From Pseudoduganella flava (GTDB taxonomy: Bacteria > Pseudomonadota > Gammaproteobacteria > Burkholderiales > Burkholderiaceae_D): a stretch of DNA of 64,000 nt. The stretch covers positions 306,095-370,094 of the forward strand of contig NZ_VLKW01000006.1 in the NCBI RefSeq assembly GCF_007830495.1, written 5' to 3'. The notes beneath the pieces were generated by a model. That model was not told the origin of the DNA. It saw only the letters and a list, made by a program, of their open reading frames with translations, and did no database searches. Positions 8,989 to 16,695 of this stretch are shown one piece after another; positions within the stretch are counted from its first letter, which is position 1; each line of letters opens with the position of its first letter. Made by a program: the position numbers and the translations under genes.

Positions 8989-10382
8989 TCGACCGCTATC
9001 GCCCCGCGCCGTACACGGCGCTCGTCACGAACCTGATCTTCCCGCTGCACGAGCGGGTCAAGCAGCATCGCAGCGTGGCCGTTCGCAAGCAACTGGAAGA
9101 GTCGCAGTACTGGCCGGAGGAACGGCTGCGCGAGCTGCAACTGGCGCGGCTGCGCCGCCTGCTGCTGCGCGCCGGAACGAAGGTGCCGTACTTCCGTGAC
9201 CTGTTCCGCGCGCTGGACTTCGACCCGCAGCGCGACCTGCACAGCCTCGACGACCTGGCCCGGCTGCCGCGGATGGACAAGGCCGTGATCCGCGCCAACG
9301 TCGAGCGGCTGAAGGCGGAGGATGCGGTCGGCCTCGCGCGTTTCAACACGGGCGGCTCGTCCGGCGAGCCGCTGATCTTCTACATCGGCAAGGAGCGCGT
9401 CAGCCACGACGTGGCCGCGAAGTGGCGCGCCACGCGCTGGTGGAACGTCGACATCGGCGACCCGGAAATCGTCGTGTGGGGTTCGCCGATCGAATTGAAG
9501 GCGCAGGACCGCGTGCGTGCGCTGCGCGACCGGCTGTTGCGCACGCACCTGCTGCCGGCGTTCGAGATGTCGACCGCGAAGCTGGATGGTTTCGTCGAAC
9601 GCATCCGCGCGCACCGGCCGCGCATGCTGTTCGGTTACCCGTCGGCGCTGTCGCACATCGCCCGCCATGCGCGCGACAAGGGCCAGCGGATGGACGACCT
9701 GGGCATCCGCGTCGCGTTCGTCACGTCGGAACGGCTGTACGACGAACAGCGCCGGCAGATCTCCGATACGTTCGGCTGCCCCGTCGCCAACGGTTATGGC
9801 GGCAGGGACGCCGGCTTCATCGCCCACCAATGCCCGGAAGGGAGCATGCACATCACGGCCGAGGACATCATCGTCGAGATCCTCGATCCGGACGGTACGC
9901 CGGTGCCGCGCGGCCAGGCGGGCGAGATCGTCGTGACGCACCTGGCCACGGGCGACTTCCCATTCATCCGCTACCGCACCGGCGACATCGGCGTGCTGGG
10001 CACCGAGCAGTGCGGCTGCGGCCGCGGCCTGCCGCTGCTGCGCGAGATCCAGGGCCGCAGCACCGACTTCCTCGTGGCGCAGGATGGCACCGTGATGCAC
10101 GGCCTGGCATTGGTCTACATCCTGCGCGACCTGCCGCAGGTGCAGGCGTTCAAGATCACGCAGGAAAGCCTGGACCTGACGCGCGTGCAGATCGTGCCGG
10201 CGGCGGCACTGGAGGCGCAGGCGTTCGAATCGCTGCGGCGCGACGTCGAACGCGGCTTCAAGGCACGGCTGGGTGCCGCCGTCGCCGTCGAGGTGGAGCT
10301 GGTCGACGCCATCGCGCCCGAGAAATCGGGCAAGTTCCGCTACGTGGTCAGCAAGGTGGCCGCCGGGAGAGCGGCGGCATGA
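8985..10382 (+). CDS. CapK/phenylacetate-CoA-ligase-like adenylate-forming protein
   Basis: A 465-residue protein of the PaaK/CapK branch of the ANL superfamily, which activate carboxylic acids as acyl-adenylates. Visible motifs are the serine/glycine-rich nucleotide loop RFNTGGSSGEPLIFY (about residue 121), NGYGGRDAGFIAHQCP (about residue 267), and FPFIRYRTGDIGVLG followed by CGCGRGLP, the hinge region of this family. PaaK-like proteins in capsule and exopolysaccharide loci are thought to help attach an acyl or amino-acyl group to the polymer; the acid is unknown. It overlaps both neighbours by 4 bases. Nothing else in the cluster is devoted to phenylacetate, so an aromatic catabolic role is unlikely. 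Confidence 0.85.
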   Translation: MIDRYRPAPYTALVTNLIFPLHERVKQHRSVAVRKQLEESQYWPEERLRELQLARLRRLLLRAGTKVPYFRDLFRALDFDPQRDLHSLDDLARLPRMDKAVIRANVERLKAEDAVGLARFNTGGSSGEPLIFYIGKERVSHDVAAKWRATRWWNVDIGDPEIVVWGSPIELKAQDRVRALRDRLLRTHLLPAFEMSTAKLDGFVERIRAHRPRMLFGYPSALSHIARHARDKGQRMDDLGIRVAFVTSERLYDEQRRQISDTFGCPVANGYGGRDAGFIAHQCPEGSMHITAEDIIVEILDPDGTPVPRGQAGEIVVTHLATGDFPFIRYRTGDIGVLGTEQCGCGRGLPLLREIQGRSTDFLVAQDGTVMHGLALVYILRDLPQVQAFKITQESLDLTRVQIVPAAALEAQAFESLRRDVERGFKARLGAAVAVEVELVDAIAPEKSGKFRYVVSKVAAGRAAA

Positions 10383-11710
10383 GGGACGTGCTGGTCACGC
10401 TGATCGTGTTCGGATCGCTGCCCTACATCTTCAAGCGGCCGTCGCTGGGTCTCGTCATGTGGATCTGGATCAGTGTGATGAACCCGCACACGCAGGGCTG
10501 GGGCTTTGCGCGCGAGTTCCCGTTCGCCGCGATCATCGCCGTGACGACGGTGGCGGCAATGGCCACCAATCCGCACCGCCGCTACCGGTTGCCGATCACG
10601 CCCGTCACCATCACGTTCCTCGCCTTCGTCGCGTGGATGGGCGTCACGTCGGCGTTCGCGATCCACCCGGACCAGATCATGCCGCAGCTGGTGAAGGTTG
10701 CCAAGATCATGGGCATGACGATCGTCGTGCTGCTCCTGCTGCGCAAGCGCATCCACATCGAATGGATGATCTGGACGATCGTCGTGTCGATCGGCTACTA
10801 CGGTGTCAAGGGGGGCATCTTCACGGTGCGCAGCGGCGCGCAGTACCGCGTGTGGGGACCGATCGGCACGTTCATCGACGGTAACAACGAGATCGCGCTG
10901 GCCCTCGTGATGACGATCCCGCTGATGCTGTACCTGTACACGCTGGTCACGCACAAATGGGGCAAGCGGGCGCTGATCGCGGCGATGGTGTTGTGCGCGC
11001 TGGCGTCGCTGGCATCGTATTCGCGCGGCGCGGCGATCGCGATGGCGGCGATGCTGTGCTTCCTGTGGCTCAAGAGCCGCAACAAGGCGATGCTGGGCAT
11101 GTTGCTGGTGCTGTGCGTGCCGGTCGCGCTGGTGTTCATGCCCGAGCAATGGCATGCGCGCATCGACACGATCGACGAGTACGAGCAGGACATGTCGGCG
11201 ATGGGCCGCATCAATGCGTGGCGCATGGCGTTCAACCTGGCCAACGACCGGCCGTTCGGCGGCGGCTTCGAGATCTACGATTCGGAAGTGTTCGAACGCT
11301 ATGCGCCGGTGCCGGAGGACGTGCATGCGGCGCACAGCATCTACTTCCAGGTGCTGGGCGAACACGGCTGGATGGGCCTCGCGCTGTACCTTGCGCTGGG
11401 CGTGCTGACGTGGCGCACCGGTTCCTGGATCATCCGTAACGCGGAACCGTACAAGGAGCTCACCTGGGCCGGCAACCTGGCCCGGATGACGCAGGTGAGC
11501 CTGTTGGGCTTCGCCGTCGGCGGCGCGTTTCTGAGCCTGCTGTACTTCGATGTGCCGTATTATCTGATGGCGGGCATGGTGGCGACCCGGATCATCGTCG
11601 AACGCGAGAAACAGGCATTGGTGCCTGTGCCAAAGGTGAACCCGCTGGCGCCGCCGCCCGATGTCGACGAGGACACCACCGATGAAGAGTTACGCCATGA
11701 CCCTGCCTGA
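10379..11710 (+). CDS. Putative O-glycosylation/O-antigen ligase, exosortase A system-associated
   Basis: A 443-residue polytopic membrane protein with about ten hydrophobic segments. The opening LVTLIVFGSLPYIFKRPSLG and the periplasmic-loop pattern GPIGTFIDGNNEIALAL match the Wzy/WaaL-like family that accompanies XrtA (TIGR03097). The later loop DVHAAHSIYFQVLGEHGWMG contains the conserved histidine of the ligase superfamily. It would act in the inner membrane on undecaprenyl-linked glycan, either polymerising the exopolysaccharide or transferring glycan to protein; the two activities cannot be separated from sequence. The start ATG overlaps the preceding stop by 4 bases. Confidence 0.88.
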   Translation: MRDVLVTLIVFGSLPYIFKRPSLGLVMWIWISVMNPHTQGWGFAREFPFAAIIAVTTVAAMATNPHRRYRLPITPVTITFLAFVAWMGVTSAFAIHPDQIMPQLVKVAKIMGMTIVVLLLLRKRIHIEWMIWTIVVSIGYYGVKGGIFTVRSGAQYRVWGPIGTFIDGNNEIALALVMTIPLMLYLYTLVTHKWGKRALIAAMVLCALASLASYSRGAAIAMAAMLCFLWLKSRNKAMLGMLLVLCVPVALVFMPEQWHARIDTIDEYEQDMSAMGRINAWRMAFNLANDRPFGGGFEIYDSEVFERYAPVPEDVHAAHSIYFQVLGEHGWMGLALYLALGVLTWRTGSWIIRNAEPYKELTWAGNLARMTQVSLLGFAVGGAFLSLLYFDVPYYLMAGMVATRIIVEREKQALVPVPKVNPLAPPPDVDEDTTDEELRHDPA

Positions 11711-12686
11711 CACCGCGGGCGGCGCGCCGCTGCTGGAGAAGGGCTTGCTGTCGCTGCTGTCGCCGGGCGGCGCGAAGGGCTTGTCGATCCTGATCTACCA
11801 TCGCGTACTGCCGCACAAGGACCCGCTGTTTCCCAGCGAGGTCGACGCCGCCGAGTTCTCCGCGCAGATCGCCATGTTGAAGTCGCGCTTCAACGTGTTG
11901 CCGCTGATCGACGCGGTACGCCGCGCCAGGGCCGGCACCTTGCCGGCACGCGCCGCGGCGATCACATTCGACGACGGCTATGCCGACAACGCCGAGGTCG
12001 CGCTGCCGCTGCTGCAGCGGCACGGCTTGCATGCGACGTTCTTCGTCGCCACCGGCTTCCTGAACGGCGGCCGGATGTGGAACGACAGCGTCTATGAGCT
12101 GGTGCGGCGCGCGCCGGACGGCGTGCTGGACGCGACGCCGCTGGGCCTCGGCAGCCATCCGCTGCACACGATCGGCGACCGGCAGCGTGCGATCCCGGCG
12201 CTGATCGGCCAGCTGAAGTACCTGCCGATCGCTGAACGCCAGCGGCAGGTCGACCGGCTTGTCGCGCTGGCCGGCGTGACGTTGCCGGACGACCTGATGA
12301 TGACGAGCGCACAGGTGAGGAAGCTGCATGCGGCCGGCATGGGCATCGGCGCGCACACGGTGAACCACCCGATCCTCGCGCGCCTGCCGGACGACGAGGC
12401 GCGCCGCGAGATCGCCCAGGGCAAGCATGCGCTGGAAGAGCTGATCGACGCGCGCGTGCCGCTGTTCGCGTATCCGAACGGGAAACCGGGCGAGGACTAC
12501 GAGGCACGTCACGTGGCGATGGCGCGCGAGCTGCAATTCGAAGGCGCCGTCTCCACTTCCTGGGGCGCCAGCCGCGCCAGGCCTGACCTGTTCCAGCTGC
12601 CCCGCTTCACGCCATGGGACCGCAGCCGGTTGCGCTTCGTGCTGCGCATGGCACGCAACCTCACCACCAGCGCACAGCTGGCGTAA
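11682..12686 (+). CDS. Polysaccharide deacetylase (NodB homology, CE4)
   Basis: A 334-residue deacetylase. The NodB catalytic motifs are visible: the Asp-Asp metal/base pair in ITFDDGYADN (about residue 94) and the metal-binding His pair in GIGAHTVNHPIL. It probably removes N- or O-acetyl groups from the nascent or exported exopolysaccharide. I see no convincing signal peptide, so cytoplasmic-face or inner-membrane-associated action is possible. Three in-frame ATGs (11661, 11682, 11697) lie inside the end of the preceding gene; 11682 has a GAGGA about 8 bases upstream and is preferred, with 11697 the main alternative. The next gene follows after 14 bases. Confidence 0.85.
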   Translation: MKSYAMTLPDTAGGAPLLEKGLLSLLSPGGAKGLSILIYHRVLPHKDPLFPSEVDAAEFSAQIAMLKSRFNVLPLIDAVRRARAGTLPARAAAITFDDGYADNAEVALPLLQRHGLHATFFVATGFLNGGRMWNDSVYELVRRAPDGVLDATPLGLGSHPLHTIGDRQRAIPALIGQLKYLPIAERQRQVDRLVALAGVTLPDDLMMTSAQVRKLHAAGMGIGAHTVNHPILARLPDDEARREIAQGKHALEELIDARVPLFAYPNGKPGEDYEARHVAMARELQFEGAVSTSWGASRARPDLFQLPRFTPWDRSRLRFVLRMARNLTTSAQLA

Positions 12687-12700
12687 AGGATCAACCCCGC

Positions 12701-14149
12701 ATGTCGCTGAAGAAGGACGTCCTCACCGGTTTGAAATGGGTGGCCGGTGCCAAGTTCGCCAGCCAGATCGTCAGCTGGGTCGTCACGATCATCGTGATGC
12801 GGATGCTGGTGCCGGCCGATTACGGGTTGATGGCGATGGCCTCCGTGTTCCTGGCCTGGTGCGCGATGTTCGTCGAGATGGGGCTGGCGCCGGCGCTGGT
12901 GCAGGCGAAGGAGGTGTCGACGGAAAAGCTGCGGCAGGCGCAAGGCATCTTCATGCTCGTCAATTTCGCTGTCGTGCTGTTGCTGGTGGCCTGCGCACCG
13001 CTGGCGGCGCGTTTCTTCGACGAGCCGCACCTGACCTTGCTGATCCGCGTGATGTCGCTGCAATTCGTGCTCACGCCGTTCGGCCTGATCTCGGAAGTGC
13101 TGCTGCAGCGCGGCCTCGATTTCCGCGCCCGCTCGCTGCTGGACTTGGCGCAGTCCGTCATCACGGCGATCGCCACCTTGGCGCTGGCGTGGTGGGGCAT
13201 GGGCGTGTGGGCGCTGGCGCTGGGGATCGTCATTGCCGCGTTCTGGCGCACGATCGCCGTCAACGTGGTGGCGCCGTTCCCGCACCTGCCGCTGTTCTCG
13301 GTGCGCGGCATGCGCGGCCTGCTGACGTTCGGCGGCAAGATCTCGGCATCGCGCTTCCTGTGGTTCTTCTTCACGCAGGCGGACACGGTCATCATCGGCC
13401 GCCTGCTGGGCGGCCAGGTGCTGGGCGTGTACTCGGTGGCGCTGCACCTGGCGAGCCTGCCCGTGCAGCGCGTGTCCGGCATCCTGAACCAGGTGGCGTT
13501 CCCCGCGCTGGCGCGCTACCAGAACGACCCCGCCGCGATCGCCCGTCAGTTGCTGCGGGCGTTCGAGCTCGTGTCGCTGGTGGCGTTTCCCGTCCTGTGG
13601 GGGATGGCCGCGACGGCCGGCGACATCGTGCTCGTGGTCCTCGGCGCGCACTGGGAAGGCGCGATCCTGCCGCTGCGCGTGCTGGCGCTGATCATGCCGT
13701 TCCGCACCGTCGTGCAGTTCCTGCCGGCCGTCACGGACGCCGTCGGCCGCCCCGGCGTCGCGCTGCAGAACGGTATCGTCGCGTGCACGCTGATGCCGGC
13801 GGCGTTCTACGTGGGTGCGCACTGGGGCATCTTCGGCGTCACGATGGCGTGGGCGCTCGTGTATCCCGTGGTCCTGCTGATCAACATGCAGCGGATGCTG
13901 GGCGTGATCGGCCTGACCATGGGCGCGGTCGCGGCGCGCATGTTGCCGGCCATGCTGTCCGGTGCGGCGATGTACGCGGCGGTGACGGGCGTGCATGGCA
14001 TGCTGGATGGCTTCGCGGACCGGCGCATCGCGCTGGCGATCCAGGTCGCGAGCGGTGCCGCGGCCTATGTCGCCGCCAGCTGCCTGCTCAACCGGGCGGC
14101 GGTCGCCGAAGTGTGGGGCATGGTGCGGCGCAGGAGGCAAGCGGCATGA
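12701..14149 (+). CDS. Oligosaccharide flippase (Wzx-type, MOP superfamily)
   Basis: A 482-residue integral membrane protein with 12-14 predicted hydrophobic segments, beginning MSLKKDVLTGLKWVAGAKFA. The family traits are the N-terminal VVTIIVMRMLVPADYGLMAM (polysaccharide-synthesis/MATE-like flippase), FGGKISASRFLWFFFTQAD and SLPVQRVSGILNQVAFPAL. It would translocate the undecaprenyl-linked exopolysaccharide unit to the periplasmic face, handing it to the ligase/polymerase two genes upstream. The ATG at 12701 is preceded by AAAGGA about 12 bases upstream. Its last four bases are shared with the start of a ferredoxin gene. Confidence 0.9.
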   Translation: MSLKKDVLTGLKWVAGAKFASQIVSWVVTIIVMRMLVPADYGLMAMASVFLAWCAMFVEMGLAPALVQAKEVSTEKLRQAQGIFMLVNFAVVLLLVACAPLAARFFDEPHLTLLIRVMSLQFVLTPFGLISEVLLQRGLDFRARSLLDLAQSVITAIATLALAWWGMGVWALALGIVIAAFWRTIAVNVVAPFPHLPLFSVRGMRGLLTFGGKISASRFLWFFFTQADTVIIGRLLGGQVLGVYSVALHLASLPVQRVSGILNQVAFPALARYQNDPAAIARQLLRAFELVSLVAFPVLWGMAATAGDIVLVVLGAHWEGAILPLRVLALIMPFRTVVQFLPAVTDAVGRPGVALQNGIVACTLMPAAFYVGAHWGIFGVTMAWALVYPVVLLINMQRMLGVIGLTMGAVAARMLPAMLSGAAMYAAVTGVHGMLDGFADRRIALAIQVASGAAAYVAASCLLNRAAVAEVWGMVRRRRQAA

Positions 14150-14439
14150 CGTGGCGCGTCACGGTGCTGCCGAAAGGCTTCGAATTCGATGCGGACGAGG
14201 GCGAGACGCTGCTGCGCGCGGCCGAGCGGGCGGGCATCCGCCTGCCCAGCTCCTGCCGCAACGGCACCTGCCGCACGTGCCACTGCGCGAGCGACGGCGG
14301 CAAGGTGAGCTACGTGGTCGAGTGGCCCGGGCTGTCGCTCGACGAGAAGCTGGCGCACGACGTGCTGCCGTGCGTCGCCGTGGCCGAAGGGGACATCACG
14401 CTGACGGTGCCTGCCGCGCGCCGCGTCGATTCGCCCTGA
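14146..14439 (+). CDS. [2Fe-2S] plant-type ferredoxin
   Basis: A 97-residue ferredoxin. The four cluster ligands are in the plant-type arrangement: SSCRNGTCRTCHC (Cys-x4-Cys-x2-Cys) near residue 40 and a fourth Cys in DVLPCVAVAEGD near residue 79. It is soluble, with no added reductase or oxygenase domain. The ATG lies in the flippase stop (ATGA, 4-bp overlap), so it should be translated together with the exopolysaccharide genes, which is unusual company for a ferredoxin. It may feed electrons to an unlinked oxygenase or desaturase, or be a passenger gene of the operon. The family is certain; the function in this context is unknown. Confidence 0.9.
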   Translation: MTWRVTVLPKGFEFDADEGETLLRAAERAGIRLPSSCRNGTCRTCHCASDGGKVSYVVEWPGLSLDEKLAHDVLPCVAVAEGDITLTVPAARRVDSP

Positions 14440-15348
14440 TCAGGCTTGCCGGGCCGTACGCCGGTACTCGCCCGGTCCCACGCCGTGATGGCGCTTGAAG
14501 ACGCGGTTGAACGCCGCTTCCGACTGGTAGCCCACCTGTTCGCCGATTTGCCCGGCCGCGAGGCGGCCTTGCGCCAGCAGCCGCGCCGCCTGCGCCATCC
14601 GCAACTGCGTCAGCACTTCCGCCGGCGGCGTGCCGGCCGTCTGGCGGAATGCGCGCACGAACGTGGCGCGCGACATGTGGCACAGCGCCGCCAGCTGGTC
14701 GAGCGTCCACGGGCGCTCCGGCTCCGCCAACATCGCATGCAGCGCGGCCTGCAGGCGCGGTTCCGCCAGCACGGCCAGCAGGCCTGGCGTGCCCGATTGT
14801 TCGAGCCAGCCGCGCAGCAGCAATGCGAACAGCGCGGACGACAGTTGCGCAAGGACCGCCGCCGTGCCGGCGCGCTCCTGATCCGCTTCCTGCTGCAGCA
14901 GTGCGATCAGCGCGCGCAGGCTGGCCAGCGCCGGCTCGCCCGCCGTGCGCACCAATACCACGTCCGGCAGCGTGCGCAGCAGCGGCACCGACTCGGGGCC
15001 GAAGCGTAGTTCGCCGCACAGGATGTCGCTGGCCGGCCCGGTGCCGTCATTCGTCTCGACGGCCAGGTGCGACCCATGGATTTTGCGGGCAGGAGACGGT
15101 TCGCCATCGCCGGCGCGCAGCCGATGGGAGCCGCCGTGCGGGAACAGCACTGCGTCGCCGGCTTGCAGCGGCGCGCGCGAACCGTCCGGCAGCTCCAGCG
15201 ACGCGCTGCCCGCGACCAGCAGGTGGTAGGGCGCGCAGCCGGCTTCCGCATCGGGCAACTCGATGCGCCACGGCGCGGCGAAGTGGCAGCGCACGTTCAG
15301 CGCGGTGCGCAGCGGGTACAGGGAAAGCAAGCGGCTGAGAGGGTCCAA
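14440..15348 (-). CDS. AraC-family regulator with N-terminal cupin domain
   Basis: A transcription regulator of about 302 residues (319 if begun at the ATG at 15399). The N-terminal half is a cupin_6-type sensing domain (CHFAAPWRIELPDAEAG, LQAGDAVLFPHGGSHRL). The C-terminal 100 residues hold two helix-turn-helix motifs (LAALCHMSRATFVRAFRQ, IGEQVGYQSEAAFNRVFKR). Relatives usually begin DPLSRLLSLYP, which here follows a TTG at 15348. A TATAAT lies at 15384-15379 between the ATG and that TTG, so transcription from it could only yield the shorter form. It is divergent from the AhpD-like gene, its likely target; such regulators often sit beside oxidoreductases and carboxymuconolactone-decarboxylase-like genes. 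Confidence 0.82.
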   Translation of the reverse strand: MDPLSRLLSLYPLRTALNVRCHFAAPWRIELPDAEAGCAPYHLLVAGSASLELPDGSRAPLQAGDAVLFPHGGSHRLRAGDGEPSPARKIHGSHLAVETNDGTGPASDILCGELRFGPESVPLLRTLPDVVLVRTAGEPALASLRALIALLQQEADQERAGTAAVLAQLSSALFALLLRGWLEQSGTPGLLAVLAEPRLQAALHAMLAEPERPWTLDQLAALCHMSRATFVRAFRQTAGTPPAEVLTQLRMAQAARLLAQGRLAAGQIGEQVGYQSEAAFNRVFKRHHGVGPGEYRRTARQA

Positions 15349-15378
15349 GGGGTGCTGTCGGGTGAGCCGGATGAGCAA

Positions 15379-15384
15379 ATTATA
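15379..15384 (-). promoter_or_regulatory. -10 element TATAAT for the AraC-type gene
   Basis: On the minus strand the bases read TATAAT, a perfect -10 hexamer. A start point about 7 bases on would lie near 15372, about 24 bases before the TTG at 15348 and downstream of the ATG at 15399. No good -35 is visible (TGGATG at about 16 bases is weak), so it may depend on an activator. Confidence 0.4.
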
Positions 15385-15459
15385 GCGCCGGCCGGGCATT
15401 CATCCACCTGGCCTTTTTCCCTAGACTGGCTCCATCAACTTTACGAAAAGGAGCACACC

Positions 15460-16002
15460 ATGAACCGCCTCTTCACCCAGCCTGCCGCCCAAGCCACCGG
15501 TCACGCCGCCGAACTGTTCGGCGCGATCAAGGGCGCCATCGGCGTCGTACCGAATGCATATGCGGCGATCGGCAGCAACAGCCCCGTCGCCCTGGAAGCC
15601 GCGCTGAACCTCGACGCGGCACTGCGCAAGAGCAGCCTGTCGGCACGCGACATCGAAGTGATCAAGCTGGCCGTCAGCGAGCTGGCCGGCTGCGATTACT
15701 GCCTTGCCGCGCACACGCTGGCAGGCCGCAAGGCGGGACTGCCGGCCGATGCGATGATCCAGCTGCGCAAAGGGGAAGCGACGGGCGATGCACGCGTCGA
15801 TGCGTTGACGGCTCTTGTTCGGGCGATCGTCGGCACGCGCGGTACGGTGCCGGAGGAAGTGGTGCGCGCCGCGCAGCATGCCGGCATCAGCGACGCGCAG
15901 CTCGTCGACACGCTGCTGGCTGTGACCAGCATCACGTTCACGAACCTGTTCAACCGCGTCAACGACACGGTGCTGGACTTCCCGGCCGCGCCGCGGGTGT
16001 AA
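15460..16002 (+). CDS. Carboxymuconolactone decarboxylase / AhpD-like protein
   Basis: A 180-residue all-alpha protein of the CMD/AhpD superfamily. The redox CxxC with downstream histidine is present as CDYCLAAHTLAGRKAG near residue 72, as in alkylhydroperoxidases, rather than the decarboxylase form. It likely detoxifies peroxides or acts as a thiol-dependent reductase in the cytoplasm. The ATG at 15460 follows a strong ribosome site (AAAAGGAG). The gene is divergent from the cupin/AraC regulator, a common arrangement suggesting that the regulator controls it. The substrate is not known. Confidence 0.85.
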   Translation: MNRLFTQPAAQATGHAAELFGAIKGAIGVVPNAYAAIGSNSPVALEAALNLDAALRKSSLSARDIEVIKLAVSELAGCDYCLAAHTLAGRKAGLPADAMIQLRKGEATGDARVDALTALVRAIVGTRGTVPEEVVRAAQHAGISDAQLVDTLLAVTSITFTNLFNRVNDTVLDFPAAPRV

Positions 16003-16018
16003 CAGGGCAGGGCGCCCG

Positions 16019-16327
16019 TCAGGTGCCCTTGCCGCGCAGCCGCGCCAGCAGCGCCTCGGTCTGTTCGTTCAGCGGCAGGCCGTGGCGCCGCAGCAGCTGC
16101 ACGTGCAGCACGAGGTTTTCCAGCACCAGCTTGGCGGAGACCGCCAGCAGGGTCAGGCGCCGGTCTTCTTCCGAAAACGACTCCATCGCGTCGGCCATCT
16201 CGCACAGGTGGCTGGCGACGATGCCGCGCAAATCCTTCTCGTCGAACGGCAGGTCGGCGAAATCGATCGGGTCTTCCTGTTCCACTTCCTGCATCAGCAG
16301 CTCAAGCTCCTGCTGGGTTATCGACAT
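16019..16327 (-). CDS. Small acidic hypothetical protein
   Basis: A 102-residue protein I do not recognise. It begins MSITQQELELLMQEVEQED, is rich in Glu, Asp and Leu, has no membrane segment or signal peptide, and looks all-helical. The ATG at 16327 is preceded by GGGAGGGC, a good ribosome site, so it is probably real rather than a shadow frame. It is convergent with the AhpD-like gene (16 bases between stops) and divergent from the MoaD-like gene. The helical, acidic character is compatible with a small regulatory or interaction protein; no function is assigned. Confidence 0.65.
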   Translation of the reverse strand: MSITQQELELLMQEVEQEDPIDFADLPFDEKDLRGIVASHLCEMADAMESFSEEDRRLTLLAVSAKLVLENLVLHVQLLRRHGLPLNEQTEALLARLRGKGT

Positions 16328-16424
16328 GTGCCCTCCCGGTGTTGCGTGGATGTGTTGCCAGCTCATTGTAGGCCAACGGCCGGCTTGAGCCGCGCTAGAA
16401 TCGTCGGATACGGAGACGACTCGC

Positions 16425-16694
16425 TTGGCGCAAATCATTTTCACCCAACAACTGGCGCGCTTTCTGCCCGTGCCGCGGCTGGTCACGGACGCGGCCACGT
16501 TGCGCGCCGCGCTCGACGAAGTCTGCGCCGCCAATCCGCGCCTGGCCGCTTACGTGCTCGACGACCAGGGCCGGCTGCGGCCGAACGTCGCCGCGTTCGT
16601 CGACGGCCGCCGCTGCCGCGATCCCGTGCTGCTGGACGATCCCGTCCGGCCCGATTCCACGATCCACATCCTGCAAGCGCTATCCGGAGGCTGA
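16425..16694 (+). CDS. MoaD/ThiS-like beta-grasp protein, TTG start
   Basis: An 89-residue ubiquitin-fold protein ending in the Gly-Gly tail (IHILQALSGG) that MoaD, ThiS and related sulfur carriers or protein modifiers need for adenylation. It lacks the usual partners here: no E1-like MoeB/ThiF and no thiazole or molybdopterin genes nearby. The start is a TTG at 16425, with CGGAGA about 10 bases upstream; no in-frame ATG exists before the conserved region. Its stop is one base before the ATG of a beta-propeller gene, so the two form an operon. The pairing suggests a joint function, perhaps a sulfur carrier or a tag for the neighbouring protein (inference). Confidence 0.8.
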   Translation: MAQIIFTQQLARFLPVPRLVTDAATLRAALDEVCAANPRLAAYVLDDQGRLRPNVAAFVDGRRCRDPVLLDDPVRPDSTIHILQALSGG

Positions 16695-16695
16695 C

